NCBI RefSeq assembly: GCF_015706575.1
Contig: NW_024037075.1
Location: forward strand, 11,531,746 to 11,595,745
From: Patiria miniata
Lineage: Eukaryota > Echinodermata > Asteroidea > Valvatida > Asterinidae
Reading direction: 5' to 3'
Length of the DNA stretch: 64,000 nucleotides
Position 1 is the stretch's first letter, and each line of letters opens with the position of its first letter. This document shows positions 1 through 10,650 of this stretch, piece after piece. Under the pieces are notes generated by a model that did no database searches, was not told the DNA's origin, and saw only the letters and a program-made list of their open reading frames with translations. The translations under genes were made by a program, and so were the position numbers.

Positions 1-719
1 GTTCATATTTAAGCATTTCTGTCCCTAGTGGATTGATAGTATGATCCGATTTTTTGGGTAGATAACAACCAAGACACATAGCATTCTTACCTTGCATAAT
101 AAGAAAATTTATGCATTCAGGTTTGCTTGAATTTGTAAAAAGAGGAGAGTGGAGCATTTTTTGGGACACCCTGTACAGTATGACGGTACGACAAGCGCAA
201 ATACGAAGACATCAGGTGATTTATAAACACCCATCGGGCATAATCGATATTAATGTCTTTCTTGGTCATTTCATTCCAAATAAGTAATTTTGAATTACAG
301 CATGACTTTGGGGTTAAGGAGTCCTTTTCATTATAGTGTAATTCTTAAAAATAAACTTTTACTATATTCATCAATTAAAGTTATCACATCTTCTGCTTTA
401 GCTTTTTAATACACAGAATAAATACATCATTTAATCTGATTATTGACCTTCGTTGCTTGTTCAAGTGTCTTTTGTTTACTGCAATCTCGATAGTAAGAAC
501 ATATCAGATGACCATTTTAATTGGTTAAAGACCTGTTGGCGCTATGCTTTGTCAACTGTCAGCTACTGGATTAATTAACTTTAATCTTTCTAATCTTTCA
601 TCTCTAGATCTACTTTGCTGCTTGTTATAAATCTACAACTTCATAACTGCTTTACTCCTACCCCTAGGTGATGCTGATTGTAATAACTTTTTTGTGAGTG
701 GACGGTGGGGTGCCAGTGT
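1..719. other. no gene seen
   Basis: AT-rich non-coding sequence. I see no open frame with exon signals and no recognisable repeat boundary before about position 720. Confidence 0.5.
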
Positions 720-898
720 AGCGTGAATATCCGACTCCATGAAATGTGGACTCATTGGTAGTACTGCGCACGCGTGAGTACAATACTGTGCTATTTTTAG
801 GATCATTTCGGGAGAGTGACCTGTCACGTGCGAGGGATCAACCAATAATAGGGAAATAGGGGTCCGATTGTCATAGGAGTCGAATTTTCATGTGACAC
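720..898 (-). repeat. 180-bp repeat module, inverted copy of 61751-61937
   Basis: Read on the - strand, this stretch matches 61751-61937 nearly base for base; both contain TGATCCCTCGCACGTGACAG and ATGGAGTCGGATATTCACGC. The similarity starts at GTGTCACAT and stops just after the ATTCACGCTACAC end, so it behaves as a discrete mobile or shuffled module. The partner lies inside the second Helitron at the other end of the window. Both strands stay open over it, but no product is recognisable and it is probably non-coding. Confidence 0.75.
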
Positions 899-1116
899 CG
901 GCGGTAAAAATTAGATTCTGTCAAGCACAAAATGGCTTCATATACTGTCTTGTTGCAGGCAAACTACCAATGAAGCTGTGCATGGCTGGATGTACAGGTT
1001 TCAGTGCTTTTTCCATTGTACTTATGATTTGCATTTCCATACCTTGTACTGATTGGCATTTGGCTTTCTGTTTTGTTCCCTGTAATTCTTTACGGTGCCA
1101 AAACAGTTCACAACTC

Positions 1117-1337
1117 CTGGGGGTTGTGACGCGCTTAATAGAATGACCAGTCAACCATACATTTAATTAATTGTTTCTTAGGTGCCTTGAAATCACTGCA
1201 TGTTCCGTTATTGCAACCTGGGGGTTGTGATGTGCGAAATAGAATGACCAGTCAACCATACATTTAATTAAGTGTTTCTTAAGTATGTTGTATGTGATAG
1301 GTGCCTTGAAATCACTGCATGTTCCGTTATTGCAACC
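1117..1337 (+). repeat. tandem duplication, about 101-bp unit
   Basis: Two direct copies begin with CTGGGGGTTGTGA at 1117 and 1218 and share the blocks AATGACCAGTCAACCATAC and GCCTTGAAATCACTGCATG. The second copy has about 20 extra bases after GTGTTTCTTAAG. Local duplication with no coding content. Confidence 0.8.
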
Positions 1338-1562
1338 GAAATACGTACCATTACTTCAGGCATCAAACCTTTCCACGGACTGACCCGCTCATTTCCTCGT
1401 GTTTTACTTGAATGCCCTTACAAATTGGAAAAAAAACACTGTACAAAGTCTTGTGTGGTTTGGAATGTCTCCGTTATTTCTCGATTACCAGTTGCATGCC
1501 TGATTAACTGCAGATTGCTTCCCCGTGTTTCGGATTCATGAGTTGGTCTCCGACTTTTAACA

Positions 1563-1838
1563 GTGCACTGGAGTCCACTCGAGGCCAGACGTCTCCAGAG
1601 CCGGCTAGGGATGCTTTATAGGATCCGCTTCAACTTGGAAGACATACACTTCAGCTCCTTCCTCTCTGAAGCCACATCGGGCCGTTCACGGTTCCTCGTG
1701 CCCCATTGCAGAACACAGGTCTACTCCTCATCATTCGTCACCCACAAAGTTGCAAAGATTGGAACTCCCTGACCTTTGACCCAGCCAGTCTACCCTCCCT
1801 CGATGCGTTCAAATCAGCATTGAGGAATGTTACCCACT
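1563..1838 (+). mobile_element. LINE 3' fragment (reverse transcriptase C-terminal tail)
   Basis: The translation keeps the end of a non-LTR retrotransposon ORF2: a YRIRFNLEDI-like segment, then FLVPHCRTQVYSSSF, then, after a frame change near 1763, DWNSLTFDP and a SLDAFKSAL-like end. The pattern (V)PH.RT..Y..SF....WNSLP...SL..FK..L is typical of the terminal part of CR1/Jockey-group LINEs. Only about 90 codons remain. It is 5'-truncated and frameshifted, so a dead fragment. The exact clade cannot be assigned from this tail. Confidence 0.6.
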
Positions 1839-1854
1839 AGCTTTGAGTTTATTT

Positions 1855-2017
1855 CTTTTTAACCTGGACTCCAGTACTATACATGAACATAGTTTTTAAC
1901 ACAGTGAGTCAAGCGCATTCATTGTTCTTGGAACACGCCCCCAACCTGCAGTGCGTTGTTCTTCTCATAAAAAGGAAGGAAGGTCGCAGACGCAGCAGCT
2001 TCAGAGAACATATTTTT
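1855..2017 (+). repeat. direct repeat copy A1 (partner 2581-2740)
   Basis: It begins CTTTTTAACCTGGACTCCAG and ends near TTCAGAGAACATATTTT. The second copy at 2581-2740 is almost identical. It directly follows the LINE tail, so it may be that element's 3' UTR or a composite repeat. Confidence 0.8.
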
Positions 2018-2023
2018 AAAACG

Positions 2024-2350
2024 TTTCAAAACATATTCTGCTGAATTTAAGTTACTGCACGGCACATTACAGACCGCGTAGGCGTTTAGATAATTGAATT
2101 ACTTCTGAGACGCCCCGGGAATTCAAACTGTATTAAGGACCTACTTACCATTTAACTAGAAAAGTAGCAAATTGTCTCCCTAAGCATAGGCTGGCGCTAT
2201 GATGTGTGATAGCACGTGGAAATTGAAGCTGATTTTCAGCACCTTCTTCGCCCCCGTTTAGTTAATTGACCGTGTTGTTAGTTAATTGATTAATCGAAAG
2301 ACCTCGACGTACACATTAACCAGGTCGCACTCACATTATTTGTCGGTCCC
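2024..2350 (+). repeat. direct repeat copy B1, 327 bp (partner 4896-5222)
   Basis: Starts TTTCAAAACATATTCTGCTG and ends near TCACATTATTTGTCGGTCCC. The copy at 4896-5222 matches with only scattered substitutions. The two copies lie on either side of the first GPCR gene. It contains no open frame of note and looks like an interspersed non-coding repeat. Confidence 0.85.
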
Positions 2351-2580
2351 TTACAAATAAAAAAAAAAAAAACTGTACAAAGTCTTGTGTGGTTTGGAAT
2401 GTCTCCGTATTTATTATATTAGACTGTCGCACGGGTAACCCATGCGACATTCTACTACGCATGCGTATTTACAATGTGCGCGCGTTTGGTAAACAGCAAG
2501 AATAACATCTGGCACGTGATGGTGAATTGACCAGTGAGAGTTCGGCTCTCGATCATGAATATGTATGAGGTATAGTAATT

Positions 2581-2740
2581 CTTTTTAACCTGGACTCCAG
2601 TACTACATGAACATAGTTTTTAACACAGTGAGTCAAGCGCATTCATTGTTTTTGGAACACGCCCCCAACCTGCAGTGCGTTGTTCTTCTCATAAAAAGGA
2701 GGGAAGGTCGCAGACGCAGCAGCTTCAGAGAACATATTTT
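2581..2740 (+). repeat. direct repeat copy A2
   Basis: Second copy of 1855-2017, with differences such as TACATGAAC for TATACATGAAC. The shared block ends at AACATATTTT; sequence beyond it is unrelated. Confidence 0.8.
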
Positions 2741-3372
2741 ACAATTGTGTCAGGCCAGCTGCATGAACGTAGCTTTGTGGCCTCAATTCCCAGGCCTACC
2801 GGGATTATCTTGAGGGTGACGTATTATTCTGGCCCATTTACCCAGAGATGTCCGACAGAAAGTTTAATCTGACAAATGGGAACTTAATTGAAGCATCAAC
2901 TAAGCAGTTTGCCTTCAACGATGATGTCACTTATGGAAACGTTTGCTGTTCTTAGGAGACTTCTGCACAGCCATCAATAAAAGGTACGTACTTTCGCTCT
3001 TACGGAACTTATCCATAAGAAAGTGATCTGTCACTGCCACAAAGATCAATGATTGACAGGAATTGTGCTTACAGTGAATGTGTTCACGTCAGTCATGCAT
3101 GATGCGCTTGAACTGTTTAGCAATATCACGTCCAAGTTCTGCAGGTATCGCAGCATCATTTATCGCAGCCTTTTTAGTCGCTTCGACCTCACGAAGATCA
3201 CACATGCATACATGCTGCGAATATGTTTGCAGTCTTACTCAGTTCATTTTAAAGCCGCAACATGTCTGCCAATTCAGTGGTGTGTATAGCCTGTATGAGG
3301 CGATACTATAATCTGGCTCTTCAATTGCTTGACATAATATTAGGATTTCTGTCTTCCATCCCCAGGGTTTTG

Positions 3373-4383
3373 ATGTCTCCATCCCGAAGTATGGATACGT
3401 GGAGGGTTAACACTACGAATGTTGTCTGGACTTCTGATGAACCGTTCAAAACGTACAGGAATTACTATGAAAGGCAGATTATAGCATCTATGACCATCTT
3501 GATATCCATTCTGGGGATTATTGGTAACACCCTGGTCATCACAGCCGTGCCATTGTCCAAGAAACTTCGCACGGTAACCAACGTGTTTGTGCTGAACCTA
3601 AGCGTCAGTGACTTGCTCAGTTGCCTCTTTCTACCCTGGGACGCTGTGGCGCTGTTAAGCGAGGATGGCTGGCCACTCCAACAAGCTAATTGGCTTTGCT
3701 CTATGACAGCATTCGTCTTGATAACTGGCCACAATTGTACCGTCAACACTCTAGCACTCATAGCTATTAACAGGTGGATTGGTCTCACCAAAACTCATGC
3801 CACAACACGCCGCATCTATACCCGTCGTAACATCGCCTGTATGCTCGTTGTGGCCTGGTTTGTCCCGCTGTGCTCCGCTTTGGTCCCTGTTTTTACTGAC
3901 TTTGGTGAGTTCGGTTACGAACCTCGCTACAGCTCCTGCCTGTGGGTAAGGAACAACCCATACACGAATCTCTACGGCCTTATTCTTGGCATCTGCTTTT
4001 TCCCTATTCATCTCATCATTATCACACTTTGCTACGCTGCAATTTACCGTTACGTGATCAAGACTTCACGTCGCACAGTCAGCCATGATGTCACTACTGT
4101 ATCTGGTACTGTTAATGGTATTGCAAGTGGTATACAAAAACGGCTCTGGCAGAGGAAGGTTGCAGTTACCAAGAACTTGGCCTACGTGGTTTTAGCCTAC
4201 GTCATTCTACGTACGCCTTCAATTGTGGCTCTTATCCCCTTGGGGTTTGATTGGAGCATCCGCATGACGCCATACGCGGCCAAAATCACGTTCTTTGGCT
4301 GCTGCATCAACCCAATGATATATGCGACGTCTCACCCGGACTTCAAGGAAGCATTGTCTTTCATGTTTCGTGGATGCAGATAA
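3373..4383 (+). CDS. class A GPCR, moody/melatonin-like orphan receptor 1
   Basis: Seven-transmembrane rhodopsin-family receptor, 336 aa from this start; the ligand is unknown. TM1 carries GIIGN, TM2 NLSVSDLL with the conserved Asp, the TM3 end reads NRW in place of DRY, and TM7 has NPMIYA (NPxxY). A Cys at the top of TM3 (WLCSM) and one in ECL2 (SSCLW) can form the usual disulfide. An N-glycosylation site (NTT) lies near the N-terminus. TM6 lacks CWxP, reading ILRTP. The LSKKLRTVTNVFV loop resembles moody/Tre1 and melatonin-type receptors. The frame stays open upstream to an ATG at 3262, but a polypyrimidine tract with CCCCAG just before 3366 suggests a splice acceptor, so I prefer the ATG at 3373. 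The C-tail is very short, ending GCR. Related to the gene at 6129. Confidence 0.85.
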   Translation: MSPSRSMDTWRVNTTNVVWTSDEPFKTYRNYYERQIIASMTILISILGIIGNTLVITAVPLSKKLRTVTNVFVLNLSVSDLLSCLFLPWDAVALLSEDGWPLQQANWLCSMTAFVLITGHNCTVNTLALIAINRWIGLTKTHATTRRIYTRRNIACMLVVAWFVPLCSALVPVFTDFGEFGYEPRYSSCLWVRNNPYTNLYGLILGICFFPIHLIIITLCYAAIYRYVIKTSRRTVSHDVTTVSGTVNGIASGIQKRLWQRKVAVTKNLAYVVLAYVILRTPSIVALIPLGFDWSIRMTPYAAKITFFGCCINPMIYATSHPDFKEALSFMFRGCR

Positions 4384-4895
4384 CCAATGTTCTTGTTGCA
4401 CATAGACAATGTTCTTGAAAACCAAACTAAGAGTTCTCACCCCCAGAATGACTCAGAAAGTTGCGATAATGGCCCGAGAATGAACTACCCCGTTTGTGTT
4501 TTATTTCATGCGAGAACGAATTTCGGGGTCCACTTTTGCGACCCCAAAAATTCGGTTTGTTCGTGCTAGTTGTGATTTGTGCCGTGTGTAAATTTATGTG
4601 ACATACACAACGTGTAGGCCTATCTTACATTGAATGACAAAGACACGAAAAGCATATGCGTACTCCGTCGTGTCCGATGTAAACAACCGGAGTATTTTTC
4701 GTCTTTTCTCGGGAACGGTAAGACATGAGGCCTAGGTTGGTTTCCTTTCAATCAGAACTGATGTTTGAATTACGATAAGTAAACAATCCAAAGCATGACA
4801 TTTTTGGGGATTTCAGGTGGCCGTGCCCCTTTTAATAACTTCCCAAGTTTGTGATATGATTAAATAGCTTTTCGCAGAATTAACGGGCGCTTGCC

Positions 4896-5222
4896 TTTCA
4901 AAACATATTCTGCTGAATTGAAGTTACTGCCCGGCACATTACAGACATCGTAGGCGTTTAGATAATTGAATTACTTCTGAGACGCCCCGGGAATTCAAAT
5001 TGTATTAAGGACCTACTTACCATTTAACTAGAAAAGTAGCAGATTTTCTCCCTAAGCATAGGCTGGCGCAATGATGTGTGATAGCACGTGGAAATTGAAG
5101 TTGATTTTCAGTACCTTCTTCGCCCCCGTTTAGTTAATTGACCGTGTTGTTAGTTACTTAATTAATCGGAAGACCTCGACATACACATTAACCTGGTCGC
5201 GCTCACATTATTTGTCGCTCCC
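4896..5222 (+). repeat. direct repeat copy B2, 327 bp
   Basis: Second copy of 2024-2350, in the same orientation, between the two GPCR genes. It is much more similar to its partner than the two receptors are to each other, so it inserted or duplicated later than the gene duplication. Confidence 0.85.
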
Positions 5223-6128
5223 CTCAAAGTTTGCATACGTTCAAAATTAGGGCGGAGATTTGTGTGTGTGTTTCTCTTTCTGGCTGCGGCGATGGCGCAG
5301 TCACATCAACTACAAACCAACACATTTTATTTTCTGGGGGAAAATGTCCACGTAAATGAATTGTCCCCCGTCCATGTACCGTGCACATAATGTTGGAATA
5401 CACGACAGCTAGCAGTTCATTTGCATTCCGCTGTGGATGCACGTGGCGACGTGCCGGTGATCCATTGCGTGACGACCATTATACTCACTCAGTTGCTTTC
5501 CATTTCTGGAGGACATGTTAGCATTCTGCGCTTACGATTACTCTTAGTGAGACTTTTAACGGTAATGGGACTTTTAACACTTTAATACTCGACCAGCATT
5601 TAAAACTGGAACAGACCACAGGTATGTTGATTTTACCTTTTGTTTTTGCAAAAATAAACATATTGGCAGTTGCAACAAAATATTGTGTTCCCTTACGATG
5701 TTACGATTGTTAGAATCAAATTAAGCTGTCAAATAGCAGGAGTGGTTTTGAAACTTCGATGGTTAATTAAATGTATACAATCATTGCATTTTTAAATGTT
5801 GGAGCTTCATAAAGCCGTGTGATTGTTATAGTAAGTGTTATGGGAATTGATATTAACCTTCACTTTGCATTGGGAAACGGCAAAATAGCATTTCTATATG
5901 CATAGGTGTGCTTCTTTGATCGAACTAGGATGAGACGATTATTTCGATCACTTCGATATTTCGATAAGTTCTTATTTGGTTGTTGCTGTTATATTAACTT
6001 GATGCGGAAAAGGGTTCAAAGTTTTGCAGAAGTGCTTACGCGTTTTCTGTTTTTCTCTCTTTTTCATTATAGAAGCTTAATTTGCACCTCAGATCGTGCC
6101 GGAGAATTCGTCTATCCACAACACTAGT

Positions 6129-7169
6129 ATGGAAAACTCCACAGACGCAATCATGTGGACGACCCCGACGGAAAGAGGGCCGTTTATGGTTTACGAAGAA
6201 TACTGGGGTAGACAAATCTTCGCAGCTATGTGTCTCACGGTGTCAATAACTGGATTTGTAGGTAACACCCTAGTTGTTACTGCTGTCTCGCTGTCTAAGA
6301 AACTCCGCACCGTCACCAACGTCTTTGTGGTAAGCCTCAGCATCAGTGATTTGCTCTCGTGTAGTTTCATGCCTTGGCAGGCGGTTGGTGTCTTGAGCGA
6401 GGATGGCTGGCCCCTCCCACAAGCCTACTGGCTCTGCGTGGCCACCATTGCGGCCATGCTCATCGGTAACGGCTGCAGCATCAATACCCTAGCTCTGATC
6501 GCAGTCAGAAGGTGGATCGGCATCACCAAATCAAAAGCCCTCGCACGCCGCATCTACACCCACCGTACCGTCGCCTGCATGCTGGTGTTGTCGTATACCC
6601 TGCCAGTCTGTTGCACGATACTCCCAGCGGCAATGGGCTTCGGTGAGCTGGGCTACGAACCTTTGTTCGGCACTTGCTCCTGGGTCAAATCCAACCCTTA
6701 CGCACACATCCAGAACATTTTGGGCGTGGTATTCTATTTTCCCCTCCAGTTGATCATCATCGCGATGTGCTACATCTCTATTTTCCGGTACGTTCTCAAG
6801 ACGTCCCGCCGCATGGCCCGTCACGACACCCAAAGCGTCTCCGGTTCGGTGAGTGGAGCTGACCGGGCGATGCGTAGGAGGCTTTGGAAGAGGCAGATCG
6901 CAGTCACTAAGAACCTTGTCTATATCGTCTTGGCCTACGTTTTCTGCCTCCTTCCATTTTTCATAGTTCTGGCCAGCAGCCCAGGACAAGCCTGGATTTA
7001 TCGTATGGCGCCCTACGCTGGACTAACCGTCTACGTGAACACCTGTATCAACCCCATCTTGTATGCCACAACTCACCCCGACTTCAAGGAGGCCTTCTCC
7101 TACATGATTCGCGGCAAATGGAAAGACATTCCGCAAACAACTTCTCATCAGATGAAAACAAATCGCTAA
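6129..7169 (+). CDS. class A GPCR, moody/melatonin-like orphan receptor 2
   Basis: 346-aa seven-transmembrane receptor, clearly a paralogue of the gene at 3373-4383 (shared blocks KKLRTVTNVFV, LSEDGWPL, NTLALIA, THPDFKEA). TM1 has GFVGN, TM2 SLSISDLL, the TM3 end reads RRW instead of DRY, TM6 has FCLLP (Pro kept, toggle Trp replaced by Leu) and TM7 NPILYA. N-glycosylation sites are near the N-terminus. The frame is open a little upstream, but the first ATG is at 6129. A TTTTTCATTATAG acceptor sits at about 6072, so the coding sequence is probably in a terminal exon with a non-coding 5' exon elsewhere. The C-tail is about 25 residues longer than that of receptor 1 and basic/Ser-Thr rich. G-protein coupling cannot be told from sequence. 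Confidence 0.88.
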   Translation: MENSTDAIMWTTPTERGPFMVYEEYWGRQIFAAMCLTVSITGFVGNTLVVTAVSLSKKLRTVTNVFVVSLSISDLLSCSFMPWQAVGVLSEDGWPLPQAYWLCVATIAAMLIGNGCSINTLALIAVRRWIGITKSKALARRIYTHRTVACMLVLSYTLPVCCTILPAAMGFGELGYEPLFGTCSWVKSNPYAHIQNILGVVFYFPLQLIIIAMCYISIFRYVLKTSRRMARHDTQSVSGSVSGADRAMRRRLWKRQIAVTKNLVYIVLAYVFCLLPFFIVLASSPGQAWIYRMAPYAGLTVYVNTCINPILYATTHPDFKEAFSYMIRGKWKDIPQTTSHQMKTNR

Positions 7170-7525
7170 GGAAAGTGAAACACCAATGTGGTGAGACAAC
7201 ATTGTTTACTGAATAGTGATATTATTACAAAGAATGATTTGGCATTGCCCAGAGCTCATGTAGACATTAATGACTGAATGGTATGTCATAAAGTGGTGAA
7301 GTTTTATGAAAAGGGAACGCGATAAGGAAATGGACGTGGTATAGAATCAAAGTACCACCACGCCCACCTACACCTGCCCGGCGGACATTCGGCACAGTGA
7401 TAACGGAGCTCAACAATTAAGGTACTATCAAACAAATTGCACATTATCTACGAATTTAGTTCTAGATGCTGTGGGAATTGAATTTATGGCGGGACATTAC
7501 TTTCCCCGAATTTGGTAACTGTTAA

Positions 7526-8039
7526 AGGAAATGTACATCATTGGCTTTTGCTGTAATTTTCAGAATGAACTATTTGTGGGGTTAGTATAATAGACCAAAT
7601 ATTGTTAAACTGACATGTTTGAAGTTTTGTGTTCGAAAATGCTGGAAAAAACATAAAAAACAAAAATGTTCAAGTAGTCTGGTTCTCTGACTCCACTTAA
7701 GATGAAATGGATTTTAAAAAATGCCGGAAAATTGTAAGGTAAAGGAACCAGTCTTTCTGGCCTGCACCCGTTCATGAACATGGAACCAATAGCAAACAAA
7801 TATTTGGACTGAAAAAATAGTGAATTTGGAGCAGTAGTTTAAAAAAAAAGGTAGGTTTTTCCAACGGTGGTCGGTTGGAAATGCATACAAAAGTACCATT
7901 TTTCTTGAAAATGACTTCACACCAGGTGCCCTCATTTTACATGATGCTTTAGACTGTCGTTTACCAACATCCTAATAAGGTATTTCGTAACAACTTGGTA
8001 GTTTTATTTTTCGATGTTTGCAAATGTTGTATTTTCCCT
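7526..8039 (-). mobile_element. TTAA-flanked MITE, copy 1
   Basis: A 514-bp element between TTAA at 7522-7525 and TTAA at 8040-8043. The ends are inverted repeats of the AGGGAAAATACAACATTTGC type (right end complement: AGGGAAAATACAACATTTGC). It is the reverse-oriented relative of 19923-20441 and 56460-56976. The central palindrome seen in the others (CCAACGCTGGTCGGCC) is decayed here. No transposase. TTAA duplication points to a piggyBac- or Kolobok-type parent. Confidence 0.8.
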
Positions 8040-8043
8040 TTAA

Positions 8044-9936
8044 TGCAAAGCTATAGACAGCGTTAAATTGTCTGTGGTTGTCGTTTCGTAATATTGTATA
8101 ACCGGCTATACCGAAATACTTGGATGACTTCATTACAAGGTTCTTGCTGGGTAAATGATGTTCGATCGCATGGACTTTTCGGAGTTGCAAGGACCTGGTA
8201 AATAAAATGAGACATCGCTTCCCCTTTATAGGTGCCCATTAATGTTCTGCGGGTACCATTCATTTATGCCAGCAATACATGTAGATGGAGATTGAAACGT
8301 ACGATCGTCCAATTTCCTTTAAAATATCGCCAACGTACGTACTCCAAATTAGAAAATAAAATCCAAAGTATGCTCCTATTTTTTTCAAAGCCCACGCCTG
8401 ACAGGTAGCTTGACAGGTAATTTTATACATGTTTCTGTGCCATGTTGATCGATATTCCTTGACTAATACAAACGTCAGCTGTCTTTGCGAAGTCAAAACG
8501 TATTTCTTTTGACAGCGCTATATACTTTCATTATACATTTGGCCTGTGCTTTCATACGATTAATGATAAGCACAGGCCAAATTTATCGATTATGCAAAGA
8601 AAATCAATTTCACCAGACGCCAAAAGAAACCCCAATTTAACTCCGTGCATAATGCAATGACGCCCACAGCAGTTATACAAAATAATGTAAGATCATTACT
8701 GTAATTTTAGTGTGATTTTAATGCAATTTAATATAGCTCTATGTGAAGTAAGCAACTGTTTTTCCCCTGAGGTAAGCGTGCCTTTTGCTGTGCTTACTGC
8801 TTACAGTGTGTGTGTTAGCAGCGCCATGAAATTAGGCCATGATTTAGTTTCGGTTCATATGATTTCCAGCCGAAAACACATTAGCGTAATGGAATCATGA
8901 TGAAATTGTGCCTCCCAAAAAGAACCGTTACGTAGTACTGTATGTGTAGTAGTCTACACTTCATTCCCTCAAGGCTAAGACCGGTTGATTACATGGCCTG
9001 GTCACGTTTGCCGTGTCTATATCTAACGGTTAAATGCTTGTTGAATCGCCAATTTTCAATTAGAGTGACTACAGACTGCAGCGAGGCTAACAAGTCTAAT
9101 TCCAGCATCACGTCCAAAAGGCAAGGTCGCTTTTTAATTCTTTTTCACACCAATTACAGTTGAATAGTTCTCGGTTGGTCACATTACTGGAAATGATGAC
9201 AAGAAAATTGGCTGAATAAGGTGGTCCGTGCGCTTGGTTGGCACGAAATATTGAACCGCCTCGAGTTATTATCGCACCGATCAGCTTCCTCGATTGTTTC
9301 TCAAAGGCACGCATTGGTAACTTCGTCGGAAATTGCGCTTTGACGGAGGACACACGTTTCTTCAATACATACAAAAGGTCTCGTCGTATTAAAGGAAAAA
9401 GCGGTTGGTTTTAACTCATGCCGAGGAGCTGCGTATAAAGCGAATAATACGGTAACGCATTCCTGAGTTTCGCTTTTTCGTTCCGCACACGCAACAAGGA
9501 AGCTTCCAGCTGGGGCCATCCTCTTCTTTAACAGCTGTTTGAATCCAATCAAACGCCACATCTCATCCTGATTTCCAGGAAGCATTTAGCTTCATAGTTC
9601 GTTGTCGATTCAATGCTATACCCCAAAGTCGCGTCCAAACAATGAAGGGCAAAATGCACAGTCTAAGAAAAGTGAGTACTAAGTAGAACACGATACGCCA
9701 AAGTTGTGAAACTTTGTTCTGGAAAGTTTGTCGGATTAAGGTATATCTCTTTATTTATTACTTTTTAGAAGTCATGCGCTCACGTAGCCTCAACTATAAT
9801 ACATGCAATCGGTAATTACTTTCTTTTAATCTAAAATCTGATTTCTGCACCTAACCCAATTTCGAGGCCATATTAAGGCAAGGTCATGACTTTTCTAGTG
9901 TAATGTGGTGTCCTGGCGCAGTTTTGTAAAGGTTTA
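8044..9936. other. no gene seen
   Basis: AT-rich sequence after receptor 2 and the MITE. Short open frames on both strands lack exon signals and family resemblance. I see no repeat structure. Confidence 0.5.
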
Positions 9937-10309
9937 TTGTATTATTCGTGCACAATGCTTAAAGGTATGGCGAATGATAGCTTGAAACTTTATATTTTGA
10001 CGACCACTTAGCGGGATTTTGTACAAAGTGGCACTCTGCACGACTGGTATCCATTTGAAACCAGAATTTATTATGAAAGTTTGTTATGTTGAGAAATTTG
10101 CTAGTGAATTGTAAATTTTGACAATAAGACCTGCTGGTTTTTAGCTTTTACAAATGGGGAAATATTTCCTTGTTTATCCGTTTGTTTATGGTGGATGTAT
10201 ACACAAGCATATTGTGTCTGGTGCTGACTCGCACTTTAATGTGTAGGTCACGTCATATTGTGTATAGACAATTCTAGTCTGAATGGAGTTCAAACCAGTT
10301 GAGTTTGTG
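9937..10309 (+). repeat. 373-bp tandem duplication, unit 1 (uninterrupted)
   Basis: It begins TTGTATTATTCGTGCACAAT. Unit 2 begins with the same sequence at 10310. Near its end this unit keeps the uninterrupted target CGCACTTTAATGTG, where unit 2 carries a transposon. Confidence 0.9.
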
Positions 10310-10650
10310 TTGTATTATTCGTGCACAATGCTTAAAGGTATGGCGAATGATAGCTTGAAACTTTATATTTTGACGACCACTTAGCGGGATTTTGTACAAA
10401 GTGGCACTCTGCACGACTGGTATCCATTTGAAACCAGAATTTATTAATTATGAAAGTTTGTTATGTTGAGAAATATGCTAGTGAATTGTAAATTGTGAAT
10501 GGTGATTGTTAAATCTTTTTAATGCCATTTTGACAATAAGACCTGCTGGTTTTTAGCTTTTACAAATGGGTAAATATTTCCTTGTTTATCCGTTTGTTTA
10601 TGATGGATGTATACAAACGCACATTGTGTCTGGTGCTGACTCGCACTTAA

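Noticed and set aside
2024-5222. 327-bp direct repeats flanking receptor 1 as proof of a recent block duplication of the GPCR genes
   Set aside because: The repeats are far more alike than the two receptors, so they are younger than the gene duplication and more likely an interspersed repeat.
6531-6989. 152-codon antisense frame inside receptor 2
   Set aside because: Antisense shadow of a GC-rich coding exon.
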